DNA from: Thermotoga petrophila RKU-1
Lineage (GTDB): Bacteria > Thermotogota > Thermotogae > Thermotogales > Thermotogaceae
Assembly: GCF_000016785.1 (NCBI RefSeq)
Contig: NC_009486.1
Span: forward strand, 1,736,001-1,800,000
Reading direction: 5' to 3'
Length of the DNA stretch: 64,000 bases
The position numbers and the translations under genes are program-made. The notes beneath the pieces are model-generated. The model was not told where the DNA came from and did not search any database. It saw nothing but the letters and a program-made list of their open reading frames with translations. Below, in pieces: positions 1-10,721 of this stretch (position 1 is its first letter; every line of letters begins with the position of its first letter).

Positions 1-45
1 TTTTTCTCTCTCCAAAATGAAGCGCACTATTTCCTTGAAGGTCAT
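1..45 (-). CDS. Start of a HARE-HTH-type protein (partial, runs off the window)
   Basis: Only the first 15 codons are inside the window, read leftward from an ATG at 45. They give MTFKEIVRFILEREK, preceded by a good ribosome site (AAGGAGTGATAGG). This closely matches the first 15 residues of the protein at 35464 (MTFKEAAYFILKREK), which begins with a HARE-HTH-like winged helix. The gene is divergent from an archaeal-type ATPase at 184, just as the 35464 gene sits beside another such ATPase. Family assignment rests on this short match only. Confidence 0.6.
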   Translation of the reverse strand, partial: MTFKEIVRFILEREK

Positions 46-138
46 TCCTATCACTCCTTGCAGGATTCCTTACAAATATGTTACCACTTCAAAATCTGAG
101 AGGGAAAAGCTTCTATGTTACTTCTGCCCCCGAAAGCA

Positions 139-164
139 ACTTCCGACCCCGGAAGTGATATAAT
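139..164 (+). promoter_or_regulatory. Inverted repeat and -10 box ahead of the ATPase gene
   Basis: A perfect 7-bp inverted repeat (ACTTCCG 139-145, CGGAAGT 150-156, 4-bp spacer) lies directly upstream of a consensus TATAAT at 159-164. No convincing -35 box was found. The position suggests an operator for a repressor or activator acting on this promoter, which is inference. Confidence 0.4.
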
Positions 165-183
165 AAAGATGGAGGTGATCGAC

Positions 184-1266
184 TTGCTCTTCTCCCTCAC
201 TCCCAAGACGAAAAAGGAAGATCTCTTCGACAGAGAAAAAGAACTGAAAGACCTCGAAAAACTGCTCCAAACCTACCCGATCGTTGTGATCACCGGTCTG
301 AGACGGGTTGGAAAGTCCTCCCTCGTGAAAGTCTTTCTGAACGAAAGCGATCTCTTACACATAACCGTGGACGGAAGAAGACTCTACGAAACATCGGGAG
401 GTAACATCTCATCCCATCATCTCACAAGATTTCTCGGAGAAGAGCTGTCCAGAATATCGAAATCTCAGAAACTTCTGAACGTTCTCAAGAGGGTCCGTGG
501 GATCACGGTGAGTGGAACATCGATAGAACTCAATCCAAAGGAGTTCAGTCTCTCTGATCTTCTCGAAAAGCTGAACGAAACGGCAAAGAGGCGAAAGAAA
601 AAGATGGTCATCTTCTTCGATGAGGCGCAGTATCTCAGATACTACGGCTCTCGCGGCGGAAGCGATCTTCTGGCACTCCTTGCCTACTCCTACGACAACT
701 TCGAAAACGTACGCTTCATCATCAGCGGTTCAGAAGTCGGCGTTCTCCACGATTTTTTGAAACTCGAAGACTACAGCTCACCCCTCCACGGCCGTGGAAT
801 AGGTTTTCTCACGGTGAGACCGTTCACCTTCGATCAATCCGTGGACTTCCTCATGGAAGGCTTTCGAGAGGTGGGAGAGAAGGTCAACTTCGACGTGGAA
901 GAAATCGTGAGAGAAATAGACGGCATAGTGGGGTATCTCGTCCTGTTTGGAGTGAAGTACCTCGAAAAGAAGAACAAAGATGAAGCGCTGAAAGAGGTGT
1001 TCCATGCCGTGAAGGCCCTTTTTGAAAAGGAAATGGAAGAGCTCAGAAAAAGGAGCGAAAGGTATCCGTTCATATTGAGACAGATCTCAAGAGGTATAAA
1101 CACCTGGTCTGCTCTGAAAAACATCTTTCGTGCAAAAGGCGACTTCATCGGCGACTCCCGATTGTACTCTCTCCTCGAAACTCTGGAAAAGATGTCCTTC
1201 ATAGAAAAAACACAGAGCGGATACAGAATAGTTGATCCGGTTTTTGAGAAGATTTTGAGCGAATGA
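184..1266 (+). CDS. Archaeal-type AAA ATPase (PF01637-like)
   Basis: A P-loop ATPase of about 360 residues. It has a Walker A motif (TGLRRVGKSS, about residues 38-47) and a Walker B-like FFDEAQYL near residue 145, typical of the archaeal ATPase family common in thermophiles. I chose the TTG at 184 because GGAGGT at 171-176 lies 7 nt upstream. An in-frame ATG at 115 would give an N-terminus unlike the family and would span the promoter. The C-terminal third resembles the winged-helix part of such ATPases, but the protein is shorter than the 457-residue relative at 34053. It is divergent from a HARE-HTH gene at the window edge. Function is unknown; relatives are often predicted to be mobile-element or defence linked. 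Confidence 0.75.
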   Translation: MLFSLTPKTKKEDLFDREKELKDLEKLLQTYPIVVITGLRRVGKSSLVKVFLNESDLLHITVDGRRLYETSGGNISSHHLTRFLGEELSRISKSQKLLNVLKRVRGITVSGTSIELNPKEFSLSDLLEKLNETAKRRKKKMVIFFDEAQYLRYYGSRGGSDLLALLAYSYDNFENVRFIISGSEVGVLHDFLKLEDYSSPLHGRGIGFLTVRPFTFDQSVDFLMEGFREVGEKVNFDVEEIVREIDGIVGYLVLFGVKYLEKKNKDEALKEVFHAVKALFEKEMEELRKRSERYPFILRQISRGINTWSALKNIFRAKGDFIGDSRLYSLLETLEKMSFIEKTQSGYRIVDPVFEKILSE

Positions 1267-1280
1267 AACGGAGAAATTCG

Positions 1281-1688
1281 CTACTTTCCTTCCGTGGTTT
1301 TCCGGTACTCTTCTTCTGTAACAGGTCCAAACCACTCTGCAGGACCGAGATGAACCTGTGTACTGATACCTATATGTACGAGTTCTTCATTGGGGGCCGC
1401 GCCATGCCAGTGAACCACGTTCGGTGGTATCTCCACCACATCACCTTTTTTCAAAACTCTTGCGGGTTTTCCTCTTTCCTGGTAAAAGCCTCTTCCCTGG
1501 GTCACGATCAGGATCTGCCCTCCTGGATGGCTGTGCCAGTGTGTTCTCGCTCCTGGCTCGAACACCACGTTGTATACCTGTGTGTTGAATACTCCGTTTT
1601 CGTCAGTAACCAGCATCTTCACCCAGACGTTCCCAGTGAAGAAGTCGCTCGAGCCTTTAGAACCCTTTTCAAAGATATCATCCACCAT
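1281..1688 (-). CDS. Small cupin-fold protein
   Basis: A 135-residue single-domain cupin. The metal-binding motifs are visible: HWHSHPGGQ in the first box and VVHWHG in the second, separated by a GDVVEIPP turn. A strong Shine-Dalgarno (GAGGAGGT) precedes ATG 1688. It is the last gene of a minus-strand run with an esterase and two aldo-keto reductases, all divergent from an AraC-type regulator. That cupin + AKR + AraC grouping is a recurring bacterial arrangement, usually linked to aldehyde or carbonyl detoxification. Substrate cannot be read from sequence. It matches my memory of T. maritima TM1010. Confidence 0.8.
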   Translation of the reverse strand: MVDDIFEKGSKGSSDFFTGNVWVKMLVTDENGVFNTQVYNVVFEPGARTHWHSHPGGQILIVTQGRGFYQERGKPARVLKKGDVVEIPPNVVHWHGAAPNEELVHIGISTQVHLGPAEWFGPVTEEEYRKTTEGK

Positions 1689-1702
1689 GGTTGTACCTCC
1701 TC

Positions 1703-3607
1703 TTAGTGGTTTTTCATGTTTTTCACCCAGAATTCTATTGCTTTGTCAATCCATTCTTCCGCAATGGTACCTTCTCCAAGCCCAAAACCATGTGAAAGCC
1801 CAGGAAAAACAATTATTTCTGCATCAGTTCCATTTGCCTTAATCCTTTTGATCCTGTCCATCATAACCCTGTAAGGTACGATTGGATCGCTTGTTCCTAC
1901 AACTGCGAATGTTGGTGGTTCTTTCCCAGTAACATCTGTCAAAGCAGTATATTGCATTATTACAGCTGCCGGACGTGGATATCTCTTTTCTCCAAAACTC
2001 TCAGTACCATGGCTTCCGACCCACGCTACAACACGGGCTCCAGCAGAGCCTCCCCACAATGAATAATCTTGCATATCTATTCCAAGTTCATCGGCGTTCT
2101 CATATAGAAACGCAATTGCTCTTGCAAGATCTTCACAAGCAGCTTGAGGATCTGGACGATAAATTAAAGCAAAAGCGTTGTATCCTCTTTTGCTGAGTTC
2201 AAGAGCATGTGGAAAACTGTCTTGCATTGCTCCGACATATACGAATCCTCCACCCGCAACGATAATAGCTGTCTTTGCACCTTCATTACCACGAAAGAAA
2301 AACAACCCTGTGTCTTTTTTGCTTGGATCCTTTAATTTTTCTTCATCGGAGTAGATATCATAGAAAATAGTTTCCCCTGCATCAGCCCGTTTTTTAAGAT
2401 AATTAACAATTTCTACCGTTTTACTTGGGTTGATATTGCTATACCACATGAGAGAAAGTTCTCCAAGAGTATCTCCACTGTAGTAATTTTTGTTTGTTGG
2501 AAAAAGAAGTCTACCAAAATCCTTAAAAGCTGGATATTTAATTACCTCTTCAATTTTTGTATTTACAGTAAAATCCTCTTGAGATTGGCTCTTCTGCAAA
2601 TTCGTCTCAGCCTCCGACAAACCTTTTTTGATATTATTTTGAACACCCCAAAATGCTTTCAACCCGTTGTAGATATACTCCATTGCAGCCTTCATATCAT
2701 GAGAATACCCCTCCTTAACACGAAACGCAAAATTACCGTCATGTCTTTCATCGATATTGATAAAATAAGGGGACATTTCCATAAGCTCTACTCTGGCTTT
2801 ATCGTAGCTGTACGCAAAGTCATTCGTCCCTGTAATAATGAAGACAAAATAATCATTCAGATCATGTCTACGAGCTGTGGCAAAGATCTCCTCATCATCC
2901 AGAGTGGTACCGCAACTCATCGGCAGGAAATAGCGGAAGTAATCGAGGGCGTATTGGAATGTTCGCCAGGTTGCAACCGCACCCATGGAAAACCCTCCGA
3001 ATCCACGATGGTCACGGGAAGCGATTAGGTCCTCTCTTGACGTGCTTGCAGCATAGGTGCTGTAGGTCCCTTCCACCGCAGGGATCAAATCGTTCACCAA
3101 TTCATTATGGTAGTTCCTTGTCAACTGCATTGCCAGGGAAAAGCTGGCAGAATCCAGTCCATTTTCATTCGTGTTGTTATAAGTCGGACATACTATGATC
3201 AGCGGCCTGATCTCTCCTGCAGCAATTGCATTATCAATGACATTCTTAAGCGGAGAGGGTCTATCTGGAGTGCCGAGCATGGTGGTTTCATCTCCCCAAC
3301 CACCGTGCATCAGATAAAAGACATCGTATTTTCGGTTTTTATCATAGCCATGAGGAAGATATACGATTGCACGTTTTTTAAGGGTCTTTGATTTTTCAGA
3401 ATAGGAGAAAGATTCATAAGTGTCATAATATAATTCCACCAATGTTCCTGATTGAGATGATGGTCTGAAATATTCGTTTGGAATCTCTTTCAATTCCTGA
3501 GGAATCTTTATGTTTATTACTTCTGATGCCACATTATCACTTCCAAAGCCCAGAGTCCACACAAGAAGGGTCAGCACAATCATCGAAATATTTCTCATTT
3601 TTATCAT
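1703..3607 (-). CDS. Secreted two-domain esterase (alpha/beta hydrolase, tandem)
   Basis: A 634-residue protein with a hydrophobic N-terminus like a signal peptide (about residues 5-22). The first half is an esterase-D/feruloyl-esterase-type hydrolase with an oxyanion-loop MHGGWG and nucleophile motif GFSMGA. The second half is another alpha/beta hydrolase with nucleophile motif GGSAGA and a likely catalytic His in LSHGFG. Two complete-looking hydrolase domains in one chain suggest a polysaccharide deacylase, for example of acetyl or feruloyl xylan; this is inference. ATG 3607 is used, but ATG 3598 (preceded by GGGATG) is equally possible. It lies between AKR and cupin genes with short gaps. 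Its codons look more AT-rich than its neighbours, so it may be a later insertion in the operon. Confidence 0.75.
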   Translation of the reverse strand: MIKMRNISMIVLTLLVWTLGFGSDNVASEVINIKIPQELKEIPNEYFRPSSQSGTLVELYYDTYESFSYSEKSKTLKKRAIVYLPHGYDKNRKYDVFYLMHGGWGDETTMLGTPDRPSPLKNVIDNAIAAGEIRPLIIVCPTYNNTNENGLDSASFSLAMQLTRNYHNELVNDLIPAVEGTYSTYAASTSREDLIASRDHRGFGGFSMGAVATWRTFQYALDYFRYFLPMSCGTTLDDEEIFATARRHDLNDYFVFIITGTNDFAYSYDKARVELMEMSPYFINIDERHDGNFAFRVKEGYSHDMKAAMEYIYNGLKAFWGVQNNIKKGLSEAETNLQKSQSQEDFTVNTKIEEVIKYPAFKDFGRLLFPTNKNYYSGDTLGELSLMWYSNINPSKTVEIVNYLKKRADAGETIFYDIYSDEEKLKDPSKKDTGLFFFRGNEGAKTAIIVAGGGFVYVGAMQDSFPHALELSKRGYNAFALIYRPDPQAACEDLARAIAFLYENADELGIDMQDYSLWGGSAGARVVAWVGSHGTESFGEKRYPRPAAVIMQYTALTDVTGKEPPTFAVVGTSDPIVPYRVMMDRIKRIKANGTDAEIIVFPGLSHGFGLGEGTIAEEWIDKAIEFWVKNMKNH

Positions 3608-3616
3608 CCCAGAAAA

Positions 3617-5691
<2,075 letters not shown>

Positions 5692-5718
5692 CTTAACAGA
5701 AAGGAGATGAAAAAAATC

Positions 5719-6618
5719 ATGGATGAATTCGATCACACTCGGAGAAAGCTGATTGAAAGGATTTTACATCTCACAGAAAAACAACCCGTGGTGAGACCAC
5801 TTCCGGGTCTGACTGTGGGCAGGAGGGAGTCTCCTACAGAACCTTCCACTTACATTCTTCCGCCATCGATATGCATCGCAGTTCAAGGTGCAAAGCGCGT
5901 TCTTATCGGAGAAGAGTACTACGTTTATGACGTGGAGAATTTTCTTCTCAACTCTTTCGACATTCCCGTGATTGCCCAGGTGATAGAAGCTTCTAAGGAA
6001 AAACCTTATATCGGAATAACCTGGGAGATAGACATGGAGATCCTCATGGAGATCGTTGTTGAGCAAAAGCTCAATACAAGACCCATCGCGTCATCCCGCG
6101 GTACATCGCTGGGGAAGGTCACTTACCAGCTCTTAGACGCTTTCAAAAGGATGCTGGATCTCCTTGATGAACCGGAACACATTTCCGCACTCCTTCCCGT
6201 GATAAAAAAAGAGATCATCTACAGGCTCCTTGTGAGCGAACAGGGATCAAAACTCATCCAGATTGCGCTCTCTGGAAAGAACGATGTGATAGCAGCATTG
6301 AATTATCTGAAAGAACACTTCAGCGAACCCGTGAACATGAAAAAGCTTGCCGAGATGGTGGGAATGAGCGTTTCGACTTTTTATCAGAACTTCAAGACTC
6401 TCACCGGCATGACTCCCCTTCAGTATCAGAAGAAACTCCGGTTGTGCGAGGCAAGGAAGCTTCTCATGGCAGGTCATGACGTTACAACCGCAGCCTACCA
6501 GGTGGGATACGAGAGCCTCTCTCAGTTCAGCAGGGAGTACAAAAGATTCTTCGGTGTTTCTCCTTCACAGGATGCAAAGAGATTGAGGAACAGTAATTTA
6601 ATGGATGTGGTTCACTGA
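5719..6618 (+). CDS. AraC-family regulator with AraC_N (YqhC-like) domain
   Basis: A protein of about 299 residues. The N-terminal half matches the AraC_N domain (PPSICIAVQGAKRV with LLNSFDIPV), as in YqhC-type regulators. The C-terminal 100 residues carry two helix-turn-helix motifs (LAEMVGMSVSTFYQNFKTLTG and VTTAAYQVGYESLSQFSREYK). AAGGAG at 5701-5706 abuts an ATG at 5707, so the ATG at 5719 is preferred, although 5707 cannot be excluded. It is divergent from two aldo-keto reductases. In E. coli YqhC activates an AKR and an aldehyde reductase, so local control of this operon is a reasonable inference. Confidence 0.85.
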   Translation: MDEFDHTRRKLIERILHLTEKQPVVRPLPGLTVGRRESPTEPSTYILPPSICIAVQGAKRVLIGEEYYVYDVENFLLNSFDIPVIAQVIEASKEKPYIGITWEIDMEILMEIVVEQKLNTRPIASSRGTSLGKVTYQLLDAFKRMLDLLDEPEHISALLPVIKKEIIYRLLVSEQGSKLIQIALSGKNDVIAALNYLKEHFSEPVNMKKLAEMVGMSVSTFYQNFKTLTGMTPLQYQKKLRLCEARKLLMAGHDVTTAAYQVGYESLSQFSREYKRFFGVSPSQDAKRLRNSNLMDVVH

Positions 6619-6827
6619 GGATTGGGAAAGAAAGGGTTTTGGAAAGATATTTGTCCTGTTCACGTATTAATCGGAAATTGGTATGTGTTCTCCTGTTGTG
6701 ATATTTTTGCTTCCCAGTTAGGCTATGAAGAAGCCGTACACAATGCTCCACAGATAATATCAAGAAGGGGTGGTTCTATGAGGGTACCTTTTCCAGAATT
6801 TCCGTTCTCGGCGAAAAAAATCATCAC

Positions 6828-7055
6828 ATCATAAAAATCGATATGAACAGAAACATCGATAAAGATCGGCTGAAACGCCACATGGTTGAGGCACTGTTTT
6901 CTGCTGGAAGCAAATCTGGCGTGAAAGTGATAGCTGAAGGCGTGGAAACGATCGAAGAGTATAAAACTCTTCGAGACTTGGGTATCGAATTGATGCAGGG
7001 ATTCCTTTTTGCAAAACCTGAACCCGACCCGGTTCAAAGTGTTCAGCTCCCCTGA
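6828..7055 (+). pseudogene. Remnant of an EAL-domain c-di-GMP phosphodiesterase
   Basis: The reading frame holds only the C-terminal third of an EAL domain: IIKIDMN, then VKVIAEGVETIEEY, LGIELMQGFLFAKP and a stop at 7053-7055. The EAL signature and the upstream catalytic residues are absent. The preceding 200 bases have no matching domain in any frame and contain stops. It is therefore a decayed fragment and not an active enzyme. Confidence 0.75.
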
Positions 7056-7163
7056 AAGGTACTCGTTCATACCGAAACGGATAGCAAAGGATACAAACAC
7101 CTGATCCAGCTTGAAAAGCTTTTTCCGTTCAATGGTTATAGAGCAAAGTCATCTGTTTTTTTG

Positions 7164-7193
7164 TTGCTACAAGAAATGCTTCTGTGCTATAAT
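7164..7193 (+). promoter_or_regulatory. Promoter of the first DUF438 gene
   Basis: TTGCTA (7164-7169), an 18-bp spacer and an extended -10 TGCTATAAT with TATAAT at 7188-7193. The second DUF438 copy (46987-48285) has the same TGCTATAAT extended -10 on its own strand, so the promoter core was probably duplicated with the gene. Confidence 0.55.
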
Positions 7194-7243
7194 ATGCTCG
7201 GAGTCGGTAATTAGGTGAGAATAATTAAAAAGGGGAGATTCCT

Positions 7244-8545
7244 ATGGAAAGAGAAAAAGTGGAACTTTTTAAGGAAGTGCTGAAAAAACTCCACGAAGGG
7301 GAAGACGTGGAATCCTTGAAAAAACAATTCGGAGAACTGCTCTCGCAGATTCCACCGTTCGAGATACCCGTCATCGAGCAGGAATTGATAAAAAGCGGTG
7401 AGATAGACGTAAGAGACATCATCAAGATGTGCGATCTTCATGTTGAGTTCTTCAGGGGAGCCGTGTCAGAAGCCGGCAGAGAAATAGAAAAGCTCCCGAA
7501 TGGACACCCGCTAAGGACGCTCTACGAGGAGAACAAACAGATACTAAAAGATGCGGAAGCTTTGAGTTTGCTTGCTTCCAGCACGTTCTCTCTTCCAAAA
7601 GACGATCCTCGCAGGAAACAGTTCTACGAAAAACTCGTGCAGCACGTCTCAGGGCTTCACAGAATAGGTCTCACCCATTACACGAGGGAAGAGATGCTGA
7701 TATTCCCATACATCGAGAGAAGAGGTATCACAGCCGTTCCAACGGTCCTCTGGTCCAAACACGACGAGATCAGATTGAAGATAAGACTCCTTCTCAATCT
7801 TTTGAAGAAAGAAGAATCTGATGAACGGCTGAAAGAAGAAGCCCTGGAACTTTCAAGGATGCTCTCAGACATGGTCTTCAGAGAAAACAACATACTCTAT
7901 CCGACACTGAAGGTGCTTTTCTCTGAAGGTGAGTGGAAAGCGATAAAGCTGCTGGAGAAAGACATAGGATACTACAAGATTGAAGTGACAGACGAGTGGG
8001 AAACTTCAGCGGAGCCTGTTCTTCCACACCAGATGGATCCAACCGTTTCCCCTGAAACTTACGAGAAACTTCCCGATGAGATCAAAAGGGTTGCCGGAAT
8101 GCTCACTCCAGACACCGAATACTCGTTGGTTCGAGACAACGATATGGAAATAGAAAGTGGTTATCTGTCTTTGGAAGAACTGAACGCTATTTTCAAAACG
8201 TTGCCGTTCGATATAACCTTTGTGGATAAACACGGAAGAGTACGTTTCTTCTCTGGAGGTCACAGGATCTTCCACAGAGCTCCCACCGTTCTTGGAAGAC
8301 CGGTCCAGTTCTGTCATCCCCCAAGGAGCGTTCATATCGTGAACAAAATTCTCAAGGCTTTCAAAGAGGGAAGAAAAGAACCTGCGGAGTTCTGGATCAA
8401 CATGGGTGACAGAAAGATCCACATACGATACTTCCCGGTCCTGGACAAAGAGGGAAACTATTTGGGGACACTGGAAGTGGTGCAGGACATTACAAGGATA
8501 AAAGAACTCGAAGGAGAAAAGAGACTTCTCGACTGGAAAGACTGA
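7244..8545 (+). CDS. DUF438 / hemerythrin-like / PAS sensor protein (copy 1)
   Basis: A 433-residue soluble protein with three parts. An N-terminal DUF438 helical domain spans residues 1-70. A hemerythrin-like four-helix region (about 85-230) contains THYTREE and SKHDE. A C-terminal PAS domain (about 305-425) contains VDKHGRVRFFSGG and FCHPPRSVH. Hemerythrin-like domains bind a di-iron centre and PAS domains can bind haem or flavin, so an oxygen, NO or redox sensing role is plausible. No output domain is visible. A nearly identical copy lies at 46987-48285 on the other strand. GGGGAG precedes the ATG at 7244. Confidence 0.85.
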   Translation: MEREKVELFKEVLKKLHEGEDVESLKKQFGELLSQIPPFEIPVIEQELIKSGEIDVRDIIKMCDLHVEFFRGAVSEAGREIEKLPNGHPLRTLYEENKQILKDAEALSLLASSTFSLPKDDPRRKQFYEKLVQHVSGLHRIGLTHYTREEMLIFPYIERRGITAVPTVLWSKHDEIRLKIRLLLNLLKKEESDERLKEEALELSRMLSDMVFRENNILYPTLKVLFSEGEWKAIKLLEKDIGYYKIEVTDEWETSAEPVLPHQMDPTVSPETYEKLPDEIKRVAGMLTPDTEYSLVRDNDMEIESGYLSLEELNAIFKTLPFDITFVDKHGRVRFFSGGHRIFHRAPTVLGRPVQFCHPPRSVHIVNKILKAFKEGRKEPAEFWINMGDRKIHIRYFPVLDKEGNYLGTLEVVQDITRIKELEGEKRLLDWKD

Positions 8546-8575
8546 AAAAGCGCAGGTTCTCCTGCGCTTTTTTCA
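8546..8575 (+). terminator. Rho-independent terminator
   Basis: A GC-rich hairpin (GCGCAGG, loop TTCT, CCTGCGC) with flanking A and T runs, ending in TTTTTT, immediately after the DUF438 stop codon. Confidence 0.9.
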
Positions 8576-8649
8576 ATCATTCGTTTTGTAACCCATAGGT
8601 CTTCTCTTTGTTGCCCAATTTAAACGATGAAATTTATGTTTTCTGATAG

Positions 8650-8671
8650 TATATAAGTGATAAATTATATA
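8650..8671 (+). promoter_or_regulatory. Inverted repeat, probable ArsR operator
   Basis: TATATAA (8650-8656) and TTATATA (8665-8671) form a 7-bp inverted repeat with an 8-bp spacer, overlapping AT-rich -10-like sequence just ahead of the arsR-type gene's ribosome site (AGAAGGTGAT). Placement fits autorepression by the ArsR protein; this is inference. Confidence 0.45.
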
Positions 8672-8684
8672 AGAAGGTGATTAT

Positions 8685-9011
8685 ATGAAGCTTCATGAGT
8701 TGTTCCATATCCTTTCAAACGAAACCAGGCTGAAGATTTTAACTCTTCTTCTGGAGGAAGAGATGTGCGTTTGTCAGATACTGGCAAATATAGGAACAAC
8801 TCAGCCGAACATTTCACAGCATCTCCATGTTCTCAGAAACCACGGCATTGTCAAATCTCGCAGAGAAGATTCCTTCGTTTACTATTCGATCGATGAAAGA
8901 TTCATCGAAGAATATCCGTTCCTTTTCACTATTCTCGAACGTGCGAGAAAGGAATATGATGTTAAGACCGTTAACTCCTGTTCTTTACCAAATCTATCAA
9001 ATAAGGAGTGA
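8685..9011 (+). CDS. ArsR-family metal-responsive repressor
   Basis: A 108-residue winged-helix repressor. The recognition helix region is TTQPNISQHLHVLRNHGIV, and the metal-sensing box before it is EEMCVCQI, the ELCVCDL-type motif with two cysteines that binds As(III), Cd or Pb in ArsR/SmtB proteins. A further Cys lies near the C-terminus (NSCSLP). It is the first gene of an operon with a membrane permease and a small thioredoxin-like protein. It should repress the operon and release it on metal(loid) or thiol stress (family knowledge); the true inducer is unknown. Confidence 0.9.
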   Translation: MKLHELFHILSNETRLKILTLLLEEEMCVCQILANIGTTQPNISQHLHVLRNHGIVKSRREDSFVYYSIDERFIEEYPFLFTILERARKEYDVKTVNSCSLPNLSNKE

Positions 9012-9016
9012 GAAAT

Positions 9017-10105
9017 TTGGCGACCTTCATCCTGATCGCACTGATCTTTGTGGCTTTCTATTTCGTTCCGTTCGGGCATCCAATTGTTGATCAGAGTATC
9101 CTGAACGGGTTCTATTTGCTCCACGAATACGCACGTGAACATGTTCTCCTGTGTCTTGTTCCCGCGTTCTTCATCGCGGGAACGATATCGGTGATGCTCA
9201 AAAAGGACGCCGTTTTGAAACTCCTTGGCCCAAACGCTAGAAGGATCATTTCTTATCCTGTTGCTGCGATTTCCGGTGGTATTTTGGCCGTCTGTTCCTG
9301 CACCATTCTTCCGCTCTTTGGAGGGATCTACAGAAAAGGTGCGGGTATAGGCCCTGCAACCACTTTCTTGTTTGCTGGGCCTGCCATAAACATCGCAGCG
9401 ATATTTCTGACAGCACGAGTTCTCGGATGGGATTTGGGACTTGCCCGTCTCATCGCAACGATAACAGCGGCTGTCCTCATAGGTTTGATCATGGAAATGA
9501 TCTATCAGGAAAGGGGAGAAGGTGGACTCGCGTTCACCTCCGATGACGATCAGTACGGTGTAAGAGGAATAATATTCTTCTTGATACAGCTTGGATTTCT
9601 GGTAACGAGTTCTCTTGGTATCAACCAGACCTTCAAATATTCCCTGATGACAGTACTTGGGCTTTCTGCACTCTTCATGGCTTTGTTTGGTTTCAAAAGG
9701 GACACCGTTCAAAACTGGCTGTACGAAACCTGGGATTTTGCAAAGAAGATACTGCCGTATCTCTTCATCGGTGTGTTTTTCGCGGGTGTTTTGACCAGGC
9801 TTTTGCCACAGCAGGTGGTAACGGCACTTCTTGGAAGCAACGGCTTTTTATCCAATCTCGTAGCGTCCGTCATAGGTGCTCTCATGTACTTTGCCACTCT
9901 TACGGAGGTTCCAATAGTTCAAGCTCTGCGAGAACTTGGAATGGCAAAGGGACCGACTCTTGCGCTTCTCATGGCCGGTAATTCCCTCAGCCTTCCGAGC
10001 ATGATCGTTATCACAAAACTCCTTGGAAGGAAAAAGGCCTTCACCTACTTTGGTCTTGTGGTCATCTTTTCGACTCTGTTTGGACTGATATACGGAGCGA
10101 TTTAA
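9017..10105 (+). CDS. ArsP/DUF318-type membrane permease
   Basis: A polytopic membrane protein of about 362 residues from the PF03773 permease family. It shows around eight hydrophobic segments and the conserved AVCSCTILPLFGGIYRKGAGIGPA and FAGPAINI signatures. Related proteins export trivalent organoarsenicals (ArsP) or serve as putative sulfur/metal permeases. The GTG at 9008 overlaps the arsR stop and lies on the Shine-Dalgarno itself, so the TTG at 9017, 8 nt after AAGGAG, is the better start. Translational coupling to arsR is likely. The downstream CxxC thioredoxin-like gene supports a role in thiol- or metalloid-linked transport. Confidence 0.85.
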   Translation: MATFILIALIFVAFYFVPFGHPIVDQSILNGFYLLHEYAREHVLLCLVPAFFIAGTISVMLKKDAVLKLLGPNARRIISYPVAAISGGILAVCSCTILPLFGGIYRKGAGIGPATTFLFAGPAINIAAIFLTARVLGWDLGLARLIATITAAVLIGLIMEMIYQERGEGGLAFTSDDDQYGVRGIIFFLIQLGFLVTSSLGINQTFKYSLMTVLGLSALFMALFGFKRDTVQNWLYETWDFAKKILPYLFIGVFFAGVLTRLLPQQVVTALLGSNGFLSNLVASVIGALMYFATLTEVPIVQALRELGMAKGPTLALLMAGNSLSLPSMIVITKLLGRKKAFTYFGLVVIFSTLFGLIYGAI

Positions 10106-10118
10106 AAGGAGGGATAGT

Positions 10119-10361
10119 ATGGCAAAGAAAGTGGAGATACTTGGGAAAGGGTGTCCGAGGTGCAAACAGACAGAAAAAATCGTGAGAATGGCAATCGAAG
10201 AACTGGGAATCGATGCGGTCGTTGAAAAGGTTCAGGACATAGACGAGATCATCTCAAGAGGTGTCGTGGCAACTCCTGCGGTAGCGGTGGACGGAAAAGT
10301 TGTCATCTCTGGCAGAATTCCATCTTTGGATGAAGTCAAAAAGGTACTTCAGCAGGCTTAA
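10119..10361 (+). CDS. Small thioredoxin-like redox protein (CPRC)
   Basis: An 80-residue thioredoxin-fold protein of the small archaeal-type 'redox-active disulfide protein 2' family. The active site is GKGCPRCKQTEK and the cis-proline loop is VVATPAVAVDGK. It lies 13 nt after the permease with AAAGGAGG upstream. Such proteins commonly accompany ArsR and PF03773 permease genes and may reduce the transported metalloid or thiol complex; substrate not determinable. Confidence 0.9.
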   Translation: MAKKVEILGKGCPRCKQTEKIVRMAIEELGIDAVVEKVQDIDEIISRGVVATPAVAVDGKVVISGRIPSLDEVKKVLQQA

Positions 10362-10381
10362 AACAGAACTCTGTTTAAGAT

Positions 10382-10411
10382 AAAGCCGCCTTCTCAGGCG
10401 GCTTTGTTTGT
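10382..10411 (+). terminator. Rho-independent terminator of the arsR operon
   Basis: AAAGCCGCC, loop TTCTCA, GGCGGCTTT, then a T-rich tail (GTTTGT). It marks the left edge of the AT-rich BREX island. Confidence 0.9.
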
Positions 10412-10721
10412 ATTATTCTTCATCAAAAGCCTCTCTGAAGAGTTTTTTCAATCTCTGACATCCTTCCAAGACCAGCTCGTACCTCGCAAAGCAAAAAACT
10501 GAGACATTGCCTGTTAAATTCATTTACAATTGTGTTATAATTACTATACCATATATGGGTTTTTACGCATACCGGCCATCCTTTCCTAAGATATTCAAAA
10601 CCAGGCAACTCTTTCCTGAGTTCTTTCTTCATATCCTCTGTCAGTGTCTTCAATTTTTAGTATGATGATTTCATAGGGAGTTTTAAGGAAAACGTCATAG
10701 TGAAGTTATTTATCAGAACAC
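10412..10721. other. Gap at the left edge of the BREX island, no supported gene
   Basis: AT-rich spacer. A 76-codon minus-strand reading frame (10423-10653) opens with a plausible MKTLTEDMKKELRKELPG stretch but has no recognisable domain and changes character after about 30 codons. It may be the 5' remnant of a lost gene. No RNA gene or repeat was recognised. Confidence 0.4.

Noticed and set aside
115-183. Upstream extension of the first ATPase from ATG 115
   Set aside because: It would cross the -10 box and inverted repeat; the TTG at 184 has a much better ribosome site and fits the family N-terminus.
10423-10653. 76-codon minus-strand frame after the arsR operon terminator
   Set aside because: No domain, no clear ribosome site, and its character changes after about 30 codons; recorded only as part of the gap.
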